A stretch of DNA of 64,000 nucleotides from Chloroflexota bacterium (GTDB lineage Bacteria > Chloroflexota > UBA6077 > JACCZL01). The first letter of the stretch is position 1. Each line of letters begins with the position of its first letter. The notes under the pieces were generated by a model. The model had not been told where the DNA came from, ran no database searches, and saw nothing but the letters and a program-made list of their open reading frames with translations. The DNA is taken from assembly GCA_020845495.1 (NCBI GenBank), contig JADLFM010000046.1, positions 1-64,000 of the forward strand. Reading direction: 5' to 3'. This document shows positions 1 through 8,756 of this stretch, one piece after another. Both the position numbers and the translations under genes were made by a program.

Positions 1-390
1 AACTCCCCGTAACTCAGCCCGTCAAGCTTCCGCACTCCTCGACTCTACAGAAGCCCCCACGCCGCCGCCCCTCGCTCAGAGCACAAATCCGTCACGACCC
101 CGAATCCCCACGAGTCTGAACTCTTACCCTCGGCGTGGCCCGACCTACCCGTCTGCACGTTTCCCGGCGCGATGGGCTGAAGGCACGCTGAGGCCGGCCC
201 ATCTGGCTGGAGATAGGCGTGTCGCGACGGCAGGTGGGCGCTATGGTGCGGCGTCGCTCGGCGTCGGCATGGATCGCCGTCCACCCGCCTGGGCTGATGC
301 TGGCGCGAGCGATGGAGGCTGTTGACCACGTGGTGACGGGCAGCCAGCGCGGCTGCCCGTCACGCTGCGTCATGATGACAGGCGCGCGGG
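1..390. other. No gene supported at left edge
   Basis: This stretch lies downstream of the minus-strand gene ending at 391. The open frames here are short, arginine/proline-rich and look like GC-driven shadows. I see no recognisable protein, RNA or strong hairpin. Confidence 0.5.
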
Positions 391-2274
391 TTAGCGGACG
401 CCGATGCCAGCCCCCGCGAACGTCCTCCAATCGCCGCAGCCGTCGGTGACGATCATCGGCACGTGCATAGCGCCAGCGCTCACTCGCCGTATCGTGAGTT
501 GCGCGGACGTTGCCCCGATCGGGGCAGCATAGTTGTAGTTGCCAGCCACCCCCTGCGCACCTCCCTGGATGTCGATGGTTGCGTTCCGGGTCTCCAGAAT
601 CTGGAGGTTGTGTAGGAAGCCGCCGCCCTGGCCGACGTGGATGTTGACTTGAAGCTGGCCGTCTCCCACTTGCGCGACACTTACCGTCACTGGCGGCCGA
701 GGAGTGCAGGAGGTCTGCTCGGGTGGAGACTGGCTGCCCGGCTTCAAGAAGATCATTCCGCTCTTGGCCGGCAGTTGGTAGCTCGCTACCTGCTGCCCGT
801 CGAGGGTACGGAAGGTGCCGTCGGAGAGGTCGATCGTGAAGGCGCCGTCGCTGGTGTTCCAGACCACGCGTGCCTGCTGGAACTCGCGTCGATAGACGCC
901 GGCGGATGGCTGGCTGGCAGCGCCGAGTGGTGAGCCGATGTTCCAGTCCCAGTCCGTGAAGAAGGCGTCCGAATAGAAGGCATCGCCGAAGGGAGTTGGC
1001 GTGTAGAGGGCCATGAGCGTCTTGTCGTTTGCGAACTGGGTGAGCTGGCCGGCGAGGTAGTAGCGCTCGAGTTGAAGCTGCTGCGCGCGGCTCGTCGTCC
1101 CAAACGACGACTGCCCCTGGGCGTTGGTATTCACGATGTTGACCAGGTACTTGCCGCGCTGGACCGCATAGTCGCGGACGGCCTGATAGCGCTGGATGGA
1201 CGACGAGATCGTCACCTGCGGATAGTTCACCGAGCCCAGCGGGTCCTCCCAGAACAGTCCGTCCGCGACGTCCTCACGCTGCTGATAGAACTGGAGCGCA
1301 GCGGGCTCGTTGACGTTGCTCGGCTGGTCCTGGGTTCCCAGGTGCAAGTAGCCCGTGAAGAAGATCAGCTTGTCCGGCATGGTCTGTTTGAGCGTCGTCA
1401 GAGTATCGAGGCAGCCCTGCTGCCAGGCATTGCGCGTGGCCGCCGCCGGCCCGTTCGGGTTGTTGGGGTCGTTCGAGTACTGAAGGAACTGGGGCTGATC
1501 GAAGCAGGCGTCTACGACGATGCCGTCCATGCCGTGGAACGCGAGCGAGGTCTTGATGTGGTTCGCCATGTCCTGACGCCATTGCGGGTTGGTGACGTCG
1601 TACAGGTCGAAGGCGCCGTTGATCGACTTGACCCGGTTGGCGCGCTGCGAGGGGTCAGTGCCGACCTTATGGATGAAGTACGCCTCGATCGGATCGAAGT
1701 CGATGGCGCCCGCAGCGGTCGTCTCGCCATAGGGCGGCGGGTTGTGGTGCGAGATTGGTATGTAGCCGATGTACTTGATGGCAGGGTTGGCCTGTTTGAC
1801 GGCGGTGACGAAGTTCTTAAGGACGGGATCGCCGTTGCGCTGTGGCCCGCCCGACGCCTCCATCGGGTCGCCGCACTCCTCCCAGACGATCAGGTTGTTC
1901 GATCGAGCGATGACGGCGACTTCCTCAGGATTCGGCGTCAGGTTGTTCGCCTTTTCGCCCCGCCGGTGGCAGGCCGACGTCTGCCCGATGGGAATGGCCG
2001 GGTTCTGCCCGGCTTTGGTGCTCCAGGGATCGCCGAAGGGATTGAAGCCCTGCTCGTAGCTCGAGACCTGGCGGACGCCAGTTGCTCCAGCATGGCCAGG
2101 CAGGGGCATTGCGGCTACGTCGGCGACGAGCATCGTCGCCGCGATCGTCAGGGCCAGCAGGGTCGAACCGGCCCGTGCCAATCTCGACCTGGCAGGCCGA
2201 CGACGCGCCGTCCGTGCCGAAGGCGCCTCGCCGCCGCCATCTTCGGGGTGCCAGAGCACTTTCAGGTCGTCCAT
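391..2274 (-). CDS. Secreted TIM-barrel glycosidase-like protein with shared C-terminal domain
   Basis: This 627-residue protein is probably exported. Residues about 30-55 form a basic stretch followed by a hydrophobic helix (LLALTIAATMLVADVAA), consistent with a signal peptide or anchor. The middle part (about 75-510) resembles hypothetical TIM-barrel glycosyl-hydrolase families: it has alternating strands, the acidic segment MDGIVVDACFD and the segment DGLFWEDPLG. I cannot assign a substrate. The last 105 residues form a separate domain starting CTPRPPVTV and ending near VTDGCGDWRTF. That domain recurs at the end of the subtilase at 40492 and, decayed, at 5941-6083. The start is supported by GGAAGG about 8 bases upstream. 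The gene is probably monocistronic, since a gap of about 300 bases separates it from the ATPase gene upstream. The fold call is inference; the export signal and C-terminal homology are seen directly. Confidence 0.7.
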   Translation of the reverse strand: MDDLKVLWHPEDGGGEAPSARTARRRPARSRLARAGSTLLALTIAATMLVADVAAMPLPGHAGATGVRQVSSYEQGFNPFGDPWSTKAGQNPAIPIGQTSACHRRGEKANNLTPNPEEVAVIARSNNLIVWEECGDPMEASGGPQRNGDPVLKNFVTAVKQANPAIKYIGYIPISHHNPPPYGETTAAGAIDFDPIEAYFIHKVGTDPSQRANRVKSINGAFDLYDVTNPQWRQDMANHIKTSLAFHGMDGIVVDACFDQPQFLQYSNDPNNPNGPAAATRNAWQQGCLDTLTTLKQTMPDKLIFFTGYLHLGTQDQPSNVNEPAALQFYQQREDVADGLFWEDPLGSVNYPQVTISSSIQRYQAVRDYAVQRGKYLVNIVNTNAQGQSSFGTTSRAQQLQLERYYLAGQLTQFANDKTLMALYTPTPFGDAFYSDAFFTDWDWNIGSPLGAASQPSAGVYRREFQQARVVWNTSDGAFTIDLSDGTFRTLDGQQVASYQLPAKSGMIFLKPGSQSPPEQTSCTPRPPVTVSVAQVGDGQLQVNIHVGQGGGFLHNLQILETRNATIDIQGGAQGVAGNYNYAAPIGATSAQLTIRRVSAGAMHVPMIVTDGCGDWRTFAGAGIGVR

Positions 2275-2571
2275 TCAGGCATCCTTCCCAGACATGTCAG
2301 GCTGCACACCAACCCACGATGCACTCTCCACGATGCACGCTGACGAGACTCGAAGCAGCACACGATAGCAAAACGCCCCGTGCGACGCATTCCCGCGGCA
2401 CGCTCATCGCAACGTGTGGAAGCCTTGCTTCGGGACACGGCTCCACCAGAGTTGAGCATTCGTAGCCACGGCGCCGAGCGGGCGTCTCGCCACTACGTCG
2501 CTCGGTGAGCGGCGGACATGCCCGGCCACCCGTAACTGGCCCGAGCACCCGCGGAGCGGGGCACGAGGGGC

Positions 2572-5247
2572 TTAGCCAGTCCGGGCCGTCCGAGGGATCG
2601 ACCCCGGCCCGGACATTACCGGCGAGCCCGAACGCGTCACCTTCCATCGTCTGAGGTGTTTGTGGAACGCGTCCACGAGGAGGACCGCTGGAGCAGACGC
2701 GAGGGCGATGAGCCAACCCTCCCAGGGCGGCGGTGCGTGACCGAGCACCGCTGCGACCGGCGAGACCATCAGGAAGCCTACCAGCAGCGCTAGCTCGATC
2801 GTAACACCCAGCAGGAGCAGCCGATTGGTGGCCCAACTCAGCGCACCGGGCCACTGCGTCGTGCTGCGGCAAGCAAACGCGTTGGCAGCCTGCCCGAAGA
2901 TCACCGCGGCAAATGCCGCCCCTGAAGCAGCAGCCAGCACGCTCGCGTCGGGCAGGCTCTCGCCGGGGCGCCAACCTGCGACCGCCAGAACGGCCACGAA
3001 GGCTGCCATCTCCATGGCCGCCTCAGCCGGCCCGAGCACGCCGAAAACCCGCCGCAGTAGCGCACCGTCGATCAGGTGACGGCCGTGTGGCGGCTGACGG
3101 AGAGTGCCCGCCGCGGGCGGCTCGGTGCCCAGCCCCAATGCCGGCAACTGGTCGGTTCCGACGTCCAGGCAGAGGATCTGAAGGACGCCGAGCGCGAGCG
3201 GGAAGCGGCCAGCGGACAGCGCCCAGATGACGAACGGTGCAAGCTCGGCGACGTTATCGGTCAGATGGTAGGTCAGGAAGCGGCGGATGTTAGCAAACGT
3301 CGCGCGCCCCTGCTCGACCGCCGCGACGATCGTGGCAAAGTCGTCGTCCAGGAGTACCAGATCGGCCGCCTCACGGGCGACGTCGGTCCCACTGCGCCCC
3401 ATCGCCACTCCGATATCCGCTTCCTGGAGTGCTGGGCCATCGTTGACGCCGTCGCCGGTCATCGCAACGACGTGACCGCGCGCCCGCAGCGCCCGCGCGA
3501 TTCGCAGCTTGTCTTCGGGCGCTACCCGGCTGACGACGATCCCGTCACGGTCGAGCAGCGCTCCAAGAGTGACGTCATCCGAGGGCAGGTCGTGTCCTTC
3601 CAGGACGAGGCCATCCGGCCCAAGCAGCCCGATCTCCCGTGCGATGGCGCGCGCCGTCGACGGATGGTCGCCGGTGATCATGGCGAGGCGGATGCCGGCC
3701 TGCCGGCAAGACGCGATGGCCGCGGCGACGCCGGGGCGGGGCGCGTCCTCCATCCCGACGAGACCCAGCAACTCGAGGTCACGTTCCAGGGTGTCGGCAT
3801 CGGCGGACGTGCTCACGTCGTCCAGGCGGCGAACCGCGATGGCGAGTACTCGCAGCCCACGCTCGGTCATCTCGACGAGGGCGGCATGAGCGCGGTCTAC
3901 TGCACGGCAGCGTGGCAGGATCGCATCTGGTGCGCCCTTCACCAGCAATTGGCCGCCCGCCGCGACCGACATCCGGCGGCGGCGAGGATCGAACGGCAGA
4001 CGACGGGTCACGGGCTCGGCGCGCTCCGAGGCAGCCAGATCGACGGCGAGGCGTCGAGCCAGGACGTCCAGTGCGGCTTCCATCGGGTCACCCTGAGCCA
4101 CCCAGCGCCCGTCCCGCAACACTGTCCGGCCCCTCGAACAGCGGCCGGCCGCGAGCGCCAGCATCCGTACAGCTGGTAGACGCTCGCCGTCAAGCAGCAC
4201 CATGGCGGTCGGGTCATACCCGTGGGGCTCAAGGGCGACGCGGCCAACCGGCGTCCACACCTCGACGACGGCCATGTCGTTGCATGTCAGCGTGCCGGTC
4301 TTGTCGGTGCAGATGAACGTCGTCGAGCCGAGTGTCTCCACCGATTCGAGGCGGCGAACCAGCGCTCGCCGCGCGGCCATGCGTTGAGCTCCCAGTGCGA
4401 GCGACAGGGTCACGGTAGGGAGCAGCCCCTCGGGCGTCAGGGCGACGGCGACGCCGATGGCGAAGAGAAAGCCATCCCCCAGCGGCAGGCCGAGCAAGAT
4501 CGCGACTCCGAAGAAGGCCACCCCAACGCCGACCGCGACCGACGCGACGATTCGCACCAGCCGGTCGAGCTCGCGGGCAAGTGGGCTGCGCGGACGTAGT
4601 CCAGCCTGCGTGAGCCGCGCGATGCCGGCCAGGCGGGTCGCCGGGCCAGTCGCGGTGACGACTGCCAGCCCCTCACCCTCGACCACGAACGTTCCCGCGA
4701 AGACGATTTCACCGACGTCGGGCGTCGCGGCCACGCTCTCCCCGGTCAGCGTGGACGTGTCGAGTGCCAGCGTATGGGCCTCGATTAGACGGAGATCGGC
4801 CGAGACTCGGTCTCCCGCGCCGAGAACGACGACGTCGTCCACGACGAGGTCGTGAGCGTCGATGTCGCACGGAGCACCGTCCCGCAACACCGTGACCCGG
4901 TATGGCAGGAGAGTGCGCAGGCGGTCGGCAGCCCGCTCGGCCCGGTGCTCCTGGGCGAACGCGAACACCCCGTTGATCAGGACGATCAGGAAGATCGAGG
5001 CGCCGAGTTGTGGCATGCCGGCCACGAAGGCGAGCGCGCCGGCGACCCACAGCATGAGGGCGAAAAAGTGGACCATGTGCCCGAGCAGCGTTCGCCAGGC
5101 TGGAGGCGGCGCCACGACCGGCAGCACGTTCGGACCCATGCGGCGAAGGCGCACTGCCGCCTCAACGGCGGTCAGGCCGTGGCGCGTGACTGGTTCGGGG
5201 CCCGTCGCGGCTGCCGCGATCATCAGCATCCCCATCGGCCGACGCAC
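2572..5247 (-). CDS. P-type cation-transporting ATPase (P2-like)
   Basis: This 891-residue membrane pump uses ATP to move a cation across the cytoplasmic membrane. The order of parts is typical: an N-terminal cation-ATPase domain, membrane pair M1-M2, an actuator domain with TLTGES, and M3-M4 with the ion-site motif TPEGLLP. Then come the phosphorylation motif CTDKTGTLT (about residue 310), the nucleotide-binding KGAPD, the hinge MTGDGVNDGPAL, and a C-terminal membrane block. M6 carries LDVGTDQLPALGLG, which matches the NxxTDxxPAxxLGxE pattern of calcium/sodium-type P2 pumps but lacks the Asn. I therefore call it P2-like with the ion unknown (Ca2+, Mg2+ or Mn2+ possible). The N-terminus has several clustered Met codons, so the exact start is uncertain by a few residues. 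There is no obvious operon partner. Confidence 0.9.
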   Translation of the reverse strand: MRRPMGMLMIAAAATGPEPVTRHGLTAVEAAVRLRRMGPNVLPVVAPPPAWRTLLGHMVHFFALMLWVAGALAFVAGMPQLGASIFLIVLINGVFAFAQEHRAERAADRLRTLLPYRVTVLRDGAPCDIDAHDLVVDDVVVLGAGDRVSADLRLIEAHTLALDTSTLTGESVAATPDVGEIVFAGTFVVEGEGLAVVTATGPATRLAGIARLTQAGLRPRSPLARELDRLVRIVASVAVGVGVAFFGVAILLGLPLGDGFLFAIGVAVALTPEGLLPTVTLSLALGAQRMAARRALVRRLESVETLGSTTFICTDKTGTLTCNDMAVVEVWTPVGRVALEPHGYDPTAMVLLDGERLPAVRMLALAAGRCSRGRTVLRDGRWVAQGDPMEAALDVLARRLAVDLAASERAEPVTRRLPFDPRRRRMSVAAGGQLLVKGAPDAILPRCRAVDRAHAALVEMTERGLRVLAIAVRRLDDVSTSADADTLERDLELLGLVGMEDAPRPGVAAAIASCRQAGIRLAMITGDHPSTARAIAREIGLLGPDGLVLEGHDLPSDDVTLGALLDRDGIVVSRVAPEDKLRIARALRARGHVVAMTGDGVNDGPALQEADIGVAMGRSGTDVAREAADLVLLDDDFATIVAAVEQGRATFANIRRFLTYHLTDNVAELAPFVIWALSAGRFPLALGVLQILCLDVGTDQLPALGLGTEPPAAGTLRQPPHGRHLIDGALLRRVFGVLGPAEAAMEMAAFVAVLAVAGWRPGESLPDASVLAAASGAAFAAVIFGQAANAFACRSTTQWPGALSWATNRLLLLGVTIELALLVGFLMVSPVAAVLGHAPPPWEGWLIALASAPAVLLVDAFHKHLRRWKVTRSGSPVMSGPGSIPRTARTG

Positions 5248-5580
5248 GGTCGGCCATCACGCCGGTGCGCGTCGCCTCGAACACCCTGCCTTCGCCTTTC
5301 GGATGACGTCAGCATCCACCCCAGGTCAGGGCGAGTGTCAGGGCCGGACGTCCGCGAGCATCCGGTGCAATCGTCCCCGGTTGGCCAGGCGATCTCGCGA
5401 CTGCTCGGCGGCCCGCATACTGGGTCGCGTACCGGGCATGGAGGCATCCACCGTCGCCGCTCCGGCCCCGATGTAAGCGGCGCTCGACATACGTAGCGCC
5501 CGTCGGGTGTGCGGCGGCTGGAGCCACGCACTGGACCCGCTCGTCCAGACGCTGCTGAACCGTCGCCTCGTCGACGTCGC
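5248..5580. other. Gap between ATPase start and surface-protein remnant
   Basis: No intact gene is visible. This is the upstream region of the minus-strand ATPase gene. It could also hold the unrecognisable 5' part of the decayed gene that follows on the plus strand. I could not find a convincing coding frame or repeat in it. Confidence 0.4.
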
Positions 5581-6083
5581 ACACCAGCAACGGGCGTGTA
5601 CGCCCAACGGTACGCGAGTGATGGTGATGGCACACGTCAGGGTGCAGAGTTCCAGGCGCACACCTTTACGCTCGGCGATCGGTTGAATCAGGCCGTGGCG
5701 ATGGCTGCGGACGGGCGGGTGCTCGTGACCCGGCCCAGCTTCAGCGCTGACCGGGGCGGGAGCGGCTTCGGAGTCTACGCCCAGCGATATCTGGTGGACG
5801 AGCCACCGGTGGTCGGGCTGACGGCCGGACCGCTCGCCTACATCGAGGAGAGCAGCCCCCAGCCCGTCGACGGCGCGGCTACGGTCACGGACGTCGATTC
5901 GCCGAACTTCAGCGGTGGGGCGCTCACTGTGACGCTCCAGGCCGTGCCGCCCGATACCGTCGAGGTGTCGTTCACCCTCGAAGCGTGCCGCCCGGCCAGC
6001 CAACCACCGTCGTCCTGGCCATCACCGACGACGGCGGCACCTGGAAGACCTTCGTCGGCGGCGGCACGGCAGCAGGATTCTAA
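5581..6083 (+). pseudogene. Decayed surface protein: VYAQRY-type repeats plus shared C-terminal domain
   Basis: From 5581 one frame reads GVYAQRYASDG, then GAEFQ and a second copy ending SGFGVYAQRYL. This is the pattern of VYAQRY-type repeats found in large surface proteins. It continues into a segment with YIEESS and VTDVDSPNFSGG, as in bacterial cadherin-like or Ig-like modules. Near 5980 that frame stops making sense. The frame shifted by two then reads VPPGQPTTVVLAITDDGG and TWKTFVGGGTAAGF before TAA at 6081-6083. That ending matches the ends of the proteins at 391-2274 and 40492-42273. No start codon, signal peptide or full-length upstream part is present, so I read this as the 3' remnant of a larger exported protein with a frameshift. 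The Cys of the CGDW motif is lost here (DDGGTW). Confidence 0.7.
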
Positions 6084-6125
6084 ACACCTGTCGGGACGCC
6101 CGGCGGCGACGCGAGACGGGGCCAC

Positions 6126-7694
6126 TCAGGGGCTTGACGCGCCCAGTGCCTCGGTCGTCACCTCCGTGCCCGCGTTCGCCGTACGCTCGGCTGGACCGCT
6201 TCTTTGCTGGCTGAGGAATGCCACCAGCGCCGAGAGTTGATCGGGAGTGATCGTCCGCCCGTAGGCCGGCATGTTGTGGCCGCCGTTCAAGATACGCCAG
6301 GTCAGCTCATTCTTGGAGAGACGGGCGCCGATGTCGGTCAGATTCGGGCCGCGCTGGCCTCCAACCCCGGCGATGGTGTGGCAGGCGATACAGTCCTTCT
6401 CCGCGAACAACTGTGCGCCCTGCGCGGCTGGGCCGCTCAATCCCTGCGTCTGCGAGGCCGGTACGCTCACCTTAGCGAAGACCGGAGACCAGGGCGCGAT
6501 ATCGCCAAGACGGGTGAGCGTGGCGACGGCGACAAACGAGAAGCCGACGATCGCGATCGCCCACGGGCGTCGGCTCGGCGCCCGATCTCCGCCAGGTGCG
6601 AGAAACGGCGTGATCACGAGTCCGATGCCGATCAGGAGCGGGAAGCCCACCATGAACCAGTTCTCGAGGGTGTCCGGTAGGAGTGCCAGGAGCGCGAAGT
6701 ACCAGAGGAAGTACCAATCCGGGCGCGGGTCTGCCTGGAGGTTCGTCGGATCGGCCTCGGGGCCAAGAACCGGCGGCCCGATCGCGATCGACAGAATGAG
6801 CACGACCACGCCCACCCCAACGGCGAACACCACGTCCTTCCAGGCCGCGTCCGGCCAGAACGGCACGCCAACCTTGTCGAGCATCTCGTGATAACGGCGG
6901 CGATAGGTCGTGGGGTCAACCTGCTCGCCCGGCTTTGGCGGCTCTGAGATCCCCTGGTAGATGACCAGAAAGAGGTGCAGGCCGATGAGACCGAACATCA
7001 GGGCCGGGAACAGGAAGACGTGCGTCGCGTAGAATCGGGTCAGGGTCGCGCCGCCGACGGTGTGGCCGGCGATCATCACTCGCGCGAACCAGTCGCCGAT
7101 GAACGGCACGCGCGCGGCTTGCTCCGCCCCGACCACGAGCGCCCAATAAGCATCCTGATTCCAGCGCAGCAACTGACCGCTGAACGCCATCCCAAGCGTC
7201 AGCACGAACAATACCACGCCAGATAGCCAGTTCACCTCTCGTGGGAACTTGTACGAACCAGTCAGGAAGACGTGCGCCATGTGTACGGTAATCAGGACTA
7301 CCATCGCCGAGGAACCGAAATAATGCATCCCTCGGACGATATTGCCGAGCATCGCTCCATTGGTGATAAACTCGAGACTCGCATAGGCGCTGTTGGGCGA
7401 TGGCACGTAGGTGAAGGCGAGTGCCACGCCAGTGACGACCTGGACCATGAAGGCCACCAGCGTCGCACTACCGAGAACGTACCACCAGTTCAAGTTCGGC
7501 GGCACTCGATGCTCGAGGATTGGCACGATCGTCTTCGAAAAGGCGATCCGATCGTCCCACCAAGACAGCAAGCGTTTGACTCGCTCGCCCACCGAGTCCT
7601 TCGCCGTTGCGTCCTTCGCCGTTGCGTCCTTCGCCACCGGGTCCTTCGCCGTTGCGCCCTTCGCCACTGCGTCCTTCGCCACTGCGTCCTTCAT
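6126..7694 (-). CDS. Cytochrome b fused to C-terminal cytochrome c
   Basis: This is the quinol-oxidising core of the bc-type complex, with its own cytochrome c domain in place of a separate cytochrome c1. After a tail of seven AKDAV/AKDAT-like pentapeptides (residues 1-35), the cytochrome b part begins at VGERVKRLLSWWDDRI. Heme b ligand pairs are visible in helix B (MHYFG and TVHMAH, 13 residues between) and helix D (ATHVFLF and GLHLF, 14 between; the wider spacing is b6-like). The Qo-site motif is PDWY rather than PEWY. The C-terminal cytochrome c carries CIACH, with Met near NMPAYGR as the likely sixth ligand. The frame stays open to 8018, but that extension overlaps the Rieske gene and looks non-coding. 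ATG at 7694 is the first Met before the repeats and overlaps the TGA of a small upstream frame. The protein has 522 residues and is the last gene of the respiratory operon. Confidence 0.88.
   Translation of the reverse strand: MKDAVAKDAVAKGATAKDPVAKDATAKDATAKDSVGERVKRLLSWWDDRIAFSKTIVPILEHRVPPNLNWWYVLGSATLVAFMVQVVTGVALAFTYVPSPNSAYASLEFITNGAMLGNIVRGMHYFGSSAMVVLITVHMAHVFLTGSYKFPREVNWLSGVVLFVLTLGMAFSGQLLRWNQDAYWALVVGAEQAARVPFIGDWFARVMIAGHTVGGATLTRFYATHVFLFPALMFGLIGLHLFLVIYQGISEPPKPGEQVDPTTYRRRYHEMLDKVGVPFWPDAAWKDVVFAVGVGVVVLILSIAIGPPVLGPEADPTNLQADPRPDWYFLWYFALLALLPDTLENWFMVGFPLLIGIGLVITPFLAPGGDRAPSRRPWAIAIVGFSFVAVATLTRLGDIAPWSPVFAKVSVPASQTQGLSGPAAQGAQLFAEKDCIACHTIAGVGGQRGPNLTDIGARLSKNELTWRILNGGHNMPAYGRTITPDQLSALVAFLSQQRSGPAERTANAGTEVTTEALGASSP
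7590..7694 (-). repeat. 15-bp tandem repeat encoding (AKDAV/T)x7
   Basis: Seven imperfect 15-base units code for the pentapeptides MKDAV, AKDAV, AKGAT, AKDPV, AKDAT, AKDAT and AKDSV at the N-terminus of the cytochrome b protein. The units are in frame, charged and alanine-rich, probably helical or disordered on the cytoplasmic side. Copy number is likely to vary between strains. Confidence 0.85.
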
Positions 7695-7858
7695 CTTCGT
7701 ACCCTTGGCACGCGCGTCCCGCTGCTCCCCATCCTTCGCCTCACTACGTCGTACCAACCATATCTGACGCCCGTCGCCGCGGCTTCCGACGCGCTGGCGC
7801 CGAGTTGAGCTTGTTGCAAGCGGCCGACTGAGATGTCCGAGATCGACAGGATCGGCAT
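7691..7858 (-). CDS. Possible 55-residue linker ORF between Rieske and cytochrome b genes
   Basis: Directly after the Rieske TAG (7859-7861) an ATG opens a 55-codon frame starting MPILSISDISVGRLQQ. It ends with TGA at 7691-7693, overlapping the cytochrome b ATG as ATGA. Both junctions have the form expected of translational coupling. There is no known domain, no membrane helix and no clear separate ribosome binding site. It could be a real small protein, a coupling leader, or chance in GC-rich DNA. I lean slightly against an independently functional protein. Confidence 0.3.
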   Translation of the reverse strand: MPILSISDISVGRLQQAQLGASASEAAATGVRYGWYDVVRRRMGSSGTRVPRVRR

Positions 7859-8380
7859 CTACACCCGGCCTCCTGGACTGGGGAAGAACGGCAACGGCGT
7901 GGTCTGGATCTGAACGGTATTGTTTTCGACGCGGACGGGATATCTGTCCAGGGGGTGTGGCGGGGGGCCGCCCGCGACCTCGCCTGTCGAGTAATAGACG
8001 CCGCCGTGGCAGGGGCACAGGAACAACCCGGAATCCGGTCGCCAGGAGACGGGACAGCCGAGATGGGCGCAGTTCACGCTGAACGCCGTGAACGTGTTCT
8101 CATCGTCGCGGCGGAGCCACGCCGCCGTGCGGGCCGTCTGGCCGGCCCAGGCCAATGGGGATGAATCTTCAAACGACACCTGCACCGTCGAGCCGATCTT
8201 GAACTGATCGACGGTGCCCACGTTGCGCCAGAGTTTCGGAGATGGGTAGATCAGTGGGCTGAGCAGGTACGACACGATCGGGATGCCGACGACGGCGGCG
8301 GCCAGGGTGCTCAGCCCGATGCCCAACTGGCTCAGGAACCGTCGTCTGGTCGTAGTGTCGTCAAGCATGTTCTGGCCCAT
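7859..8380 (-). CDS. Rieske 2Fe-2S protein of the bc-type complex
   Basis: This 173-residue protein passes electrons from quinol to the cytochrome c domain. Residues about 10-40 carry RRRFLSQLGIG and a hydrophobic helix (STLAAAVVGIPIVSYLL). That combination fits a Tat-type signal anchor, which is usual for Rieske proteins. The cluster ligands are in CAHLGCPV and CPCHGGVYY (CxH and CxxH), with the disulfide cysteines at the second and fourth Cys. PPPHPLDRYPV follows, as in the Pro-loop region. It overlaps the end of the upstream small subunit gene by 20 bases and lies in the same operon as cytochrome b and the oxidase. Confidence 0.92.
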   Translation of the reverse strand: MGQNMLDDTTTRRRFLSQLGIGLSTLAAAVVGIPIVSYLLSPLIYPSPKLWRNVGTVDQFKIGSTVQVSFEDSSPLAWAGQTARTAAWLRRDDENTFTAFSVNCAHLGCPVSWRPDSGLFLCPCHGGVYYSTGEVAGGPPPHPLDRYPVRVENNTVQIQTTPLPFFPSPGGRV

Positions 8381-8684
8381 CTCGCAAATCCCTTACCCAG
8401 CCGACGACGCCCACGATCGCCAGCACTATTCCGATCACGTTGAACGCCCGCGAGACGGTGACCAGCCCGAACAGCGCGAGGGTCAGCCCGGCCACCACAA
8501 CAGCCGGCCAGATCGACAGCTCCTCCGCCTCCCAGCGCAGTTCGCCCTGCTCGGGGGCTGGCTGCTGGATCGAGAAGTCGGGTAGCAGTGACAATGCCTG
8601 ATCGCCGTTCGACTCGGCACGCCGGTCTCCACTCTCGCGGACTGCGTTTGGCCTCTGTCTCGTTCGTTTCCGCCTTTGCGCCAT
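8361..8684 (-). CDS. Small two-helix membrane protein, subunit IV-like
   Basis: This 107-residue protein has a basic N-terminus and two closely spaced membrane helices (IWPAVVVAGLTLALFGLVTV and VIGIVLAIVGVVGWV). Its position between oxidase subunits I/III and the Rieske gene, and its size and topology, fit a small accessory cytochrome c oxidase subunit (subunit IV/CtaF type). I see no diagnostic motif, so the role comes from context. Its stop overlaps the Rieske start. Confidence 0.6.
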   Translation of the reverse strand: MAQRRKRTRQRPNAVRESGDRRAESNGDQALSLLPDFSIQQPAPEQGELRWEAEELSIWPAVVVAGLTLALFGLVTVSRAFNVIGIVLAIVGVVGWVRDLRDGPEHA

Positions 8685-8756
8685 GTCGTCCTCATCGTCG
8701 CGTGTCTCAGCCCGTTGCCACAGGCGACGGCGTTGCTGGATTCCACCATCAGTCGC

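Noticed and set aside
1072..2343. 423-codon plus-strand frame opposite the glycosidase-like gene
   Set aside because: It is antisense to a gene with signal peptide and domain homology, is rich in Arg/Val/Gly, and has no recognisable domain. It is a GC-driven shadow.
3076..4179. 367-codon plus-strand frame opposite the P-type ATPase
   Set aside because: It mirrors the ATPase coding strand, and no family features appear in its translation.
7695..8018. N-terminal extension of the cytochrome b frame
   Set aside because: It overlaps the Rieske gene, is Arg-rich and lacks cytochrome b homology; ATG 7694 fits better.
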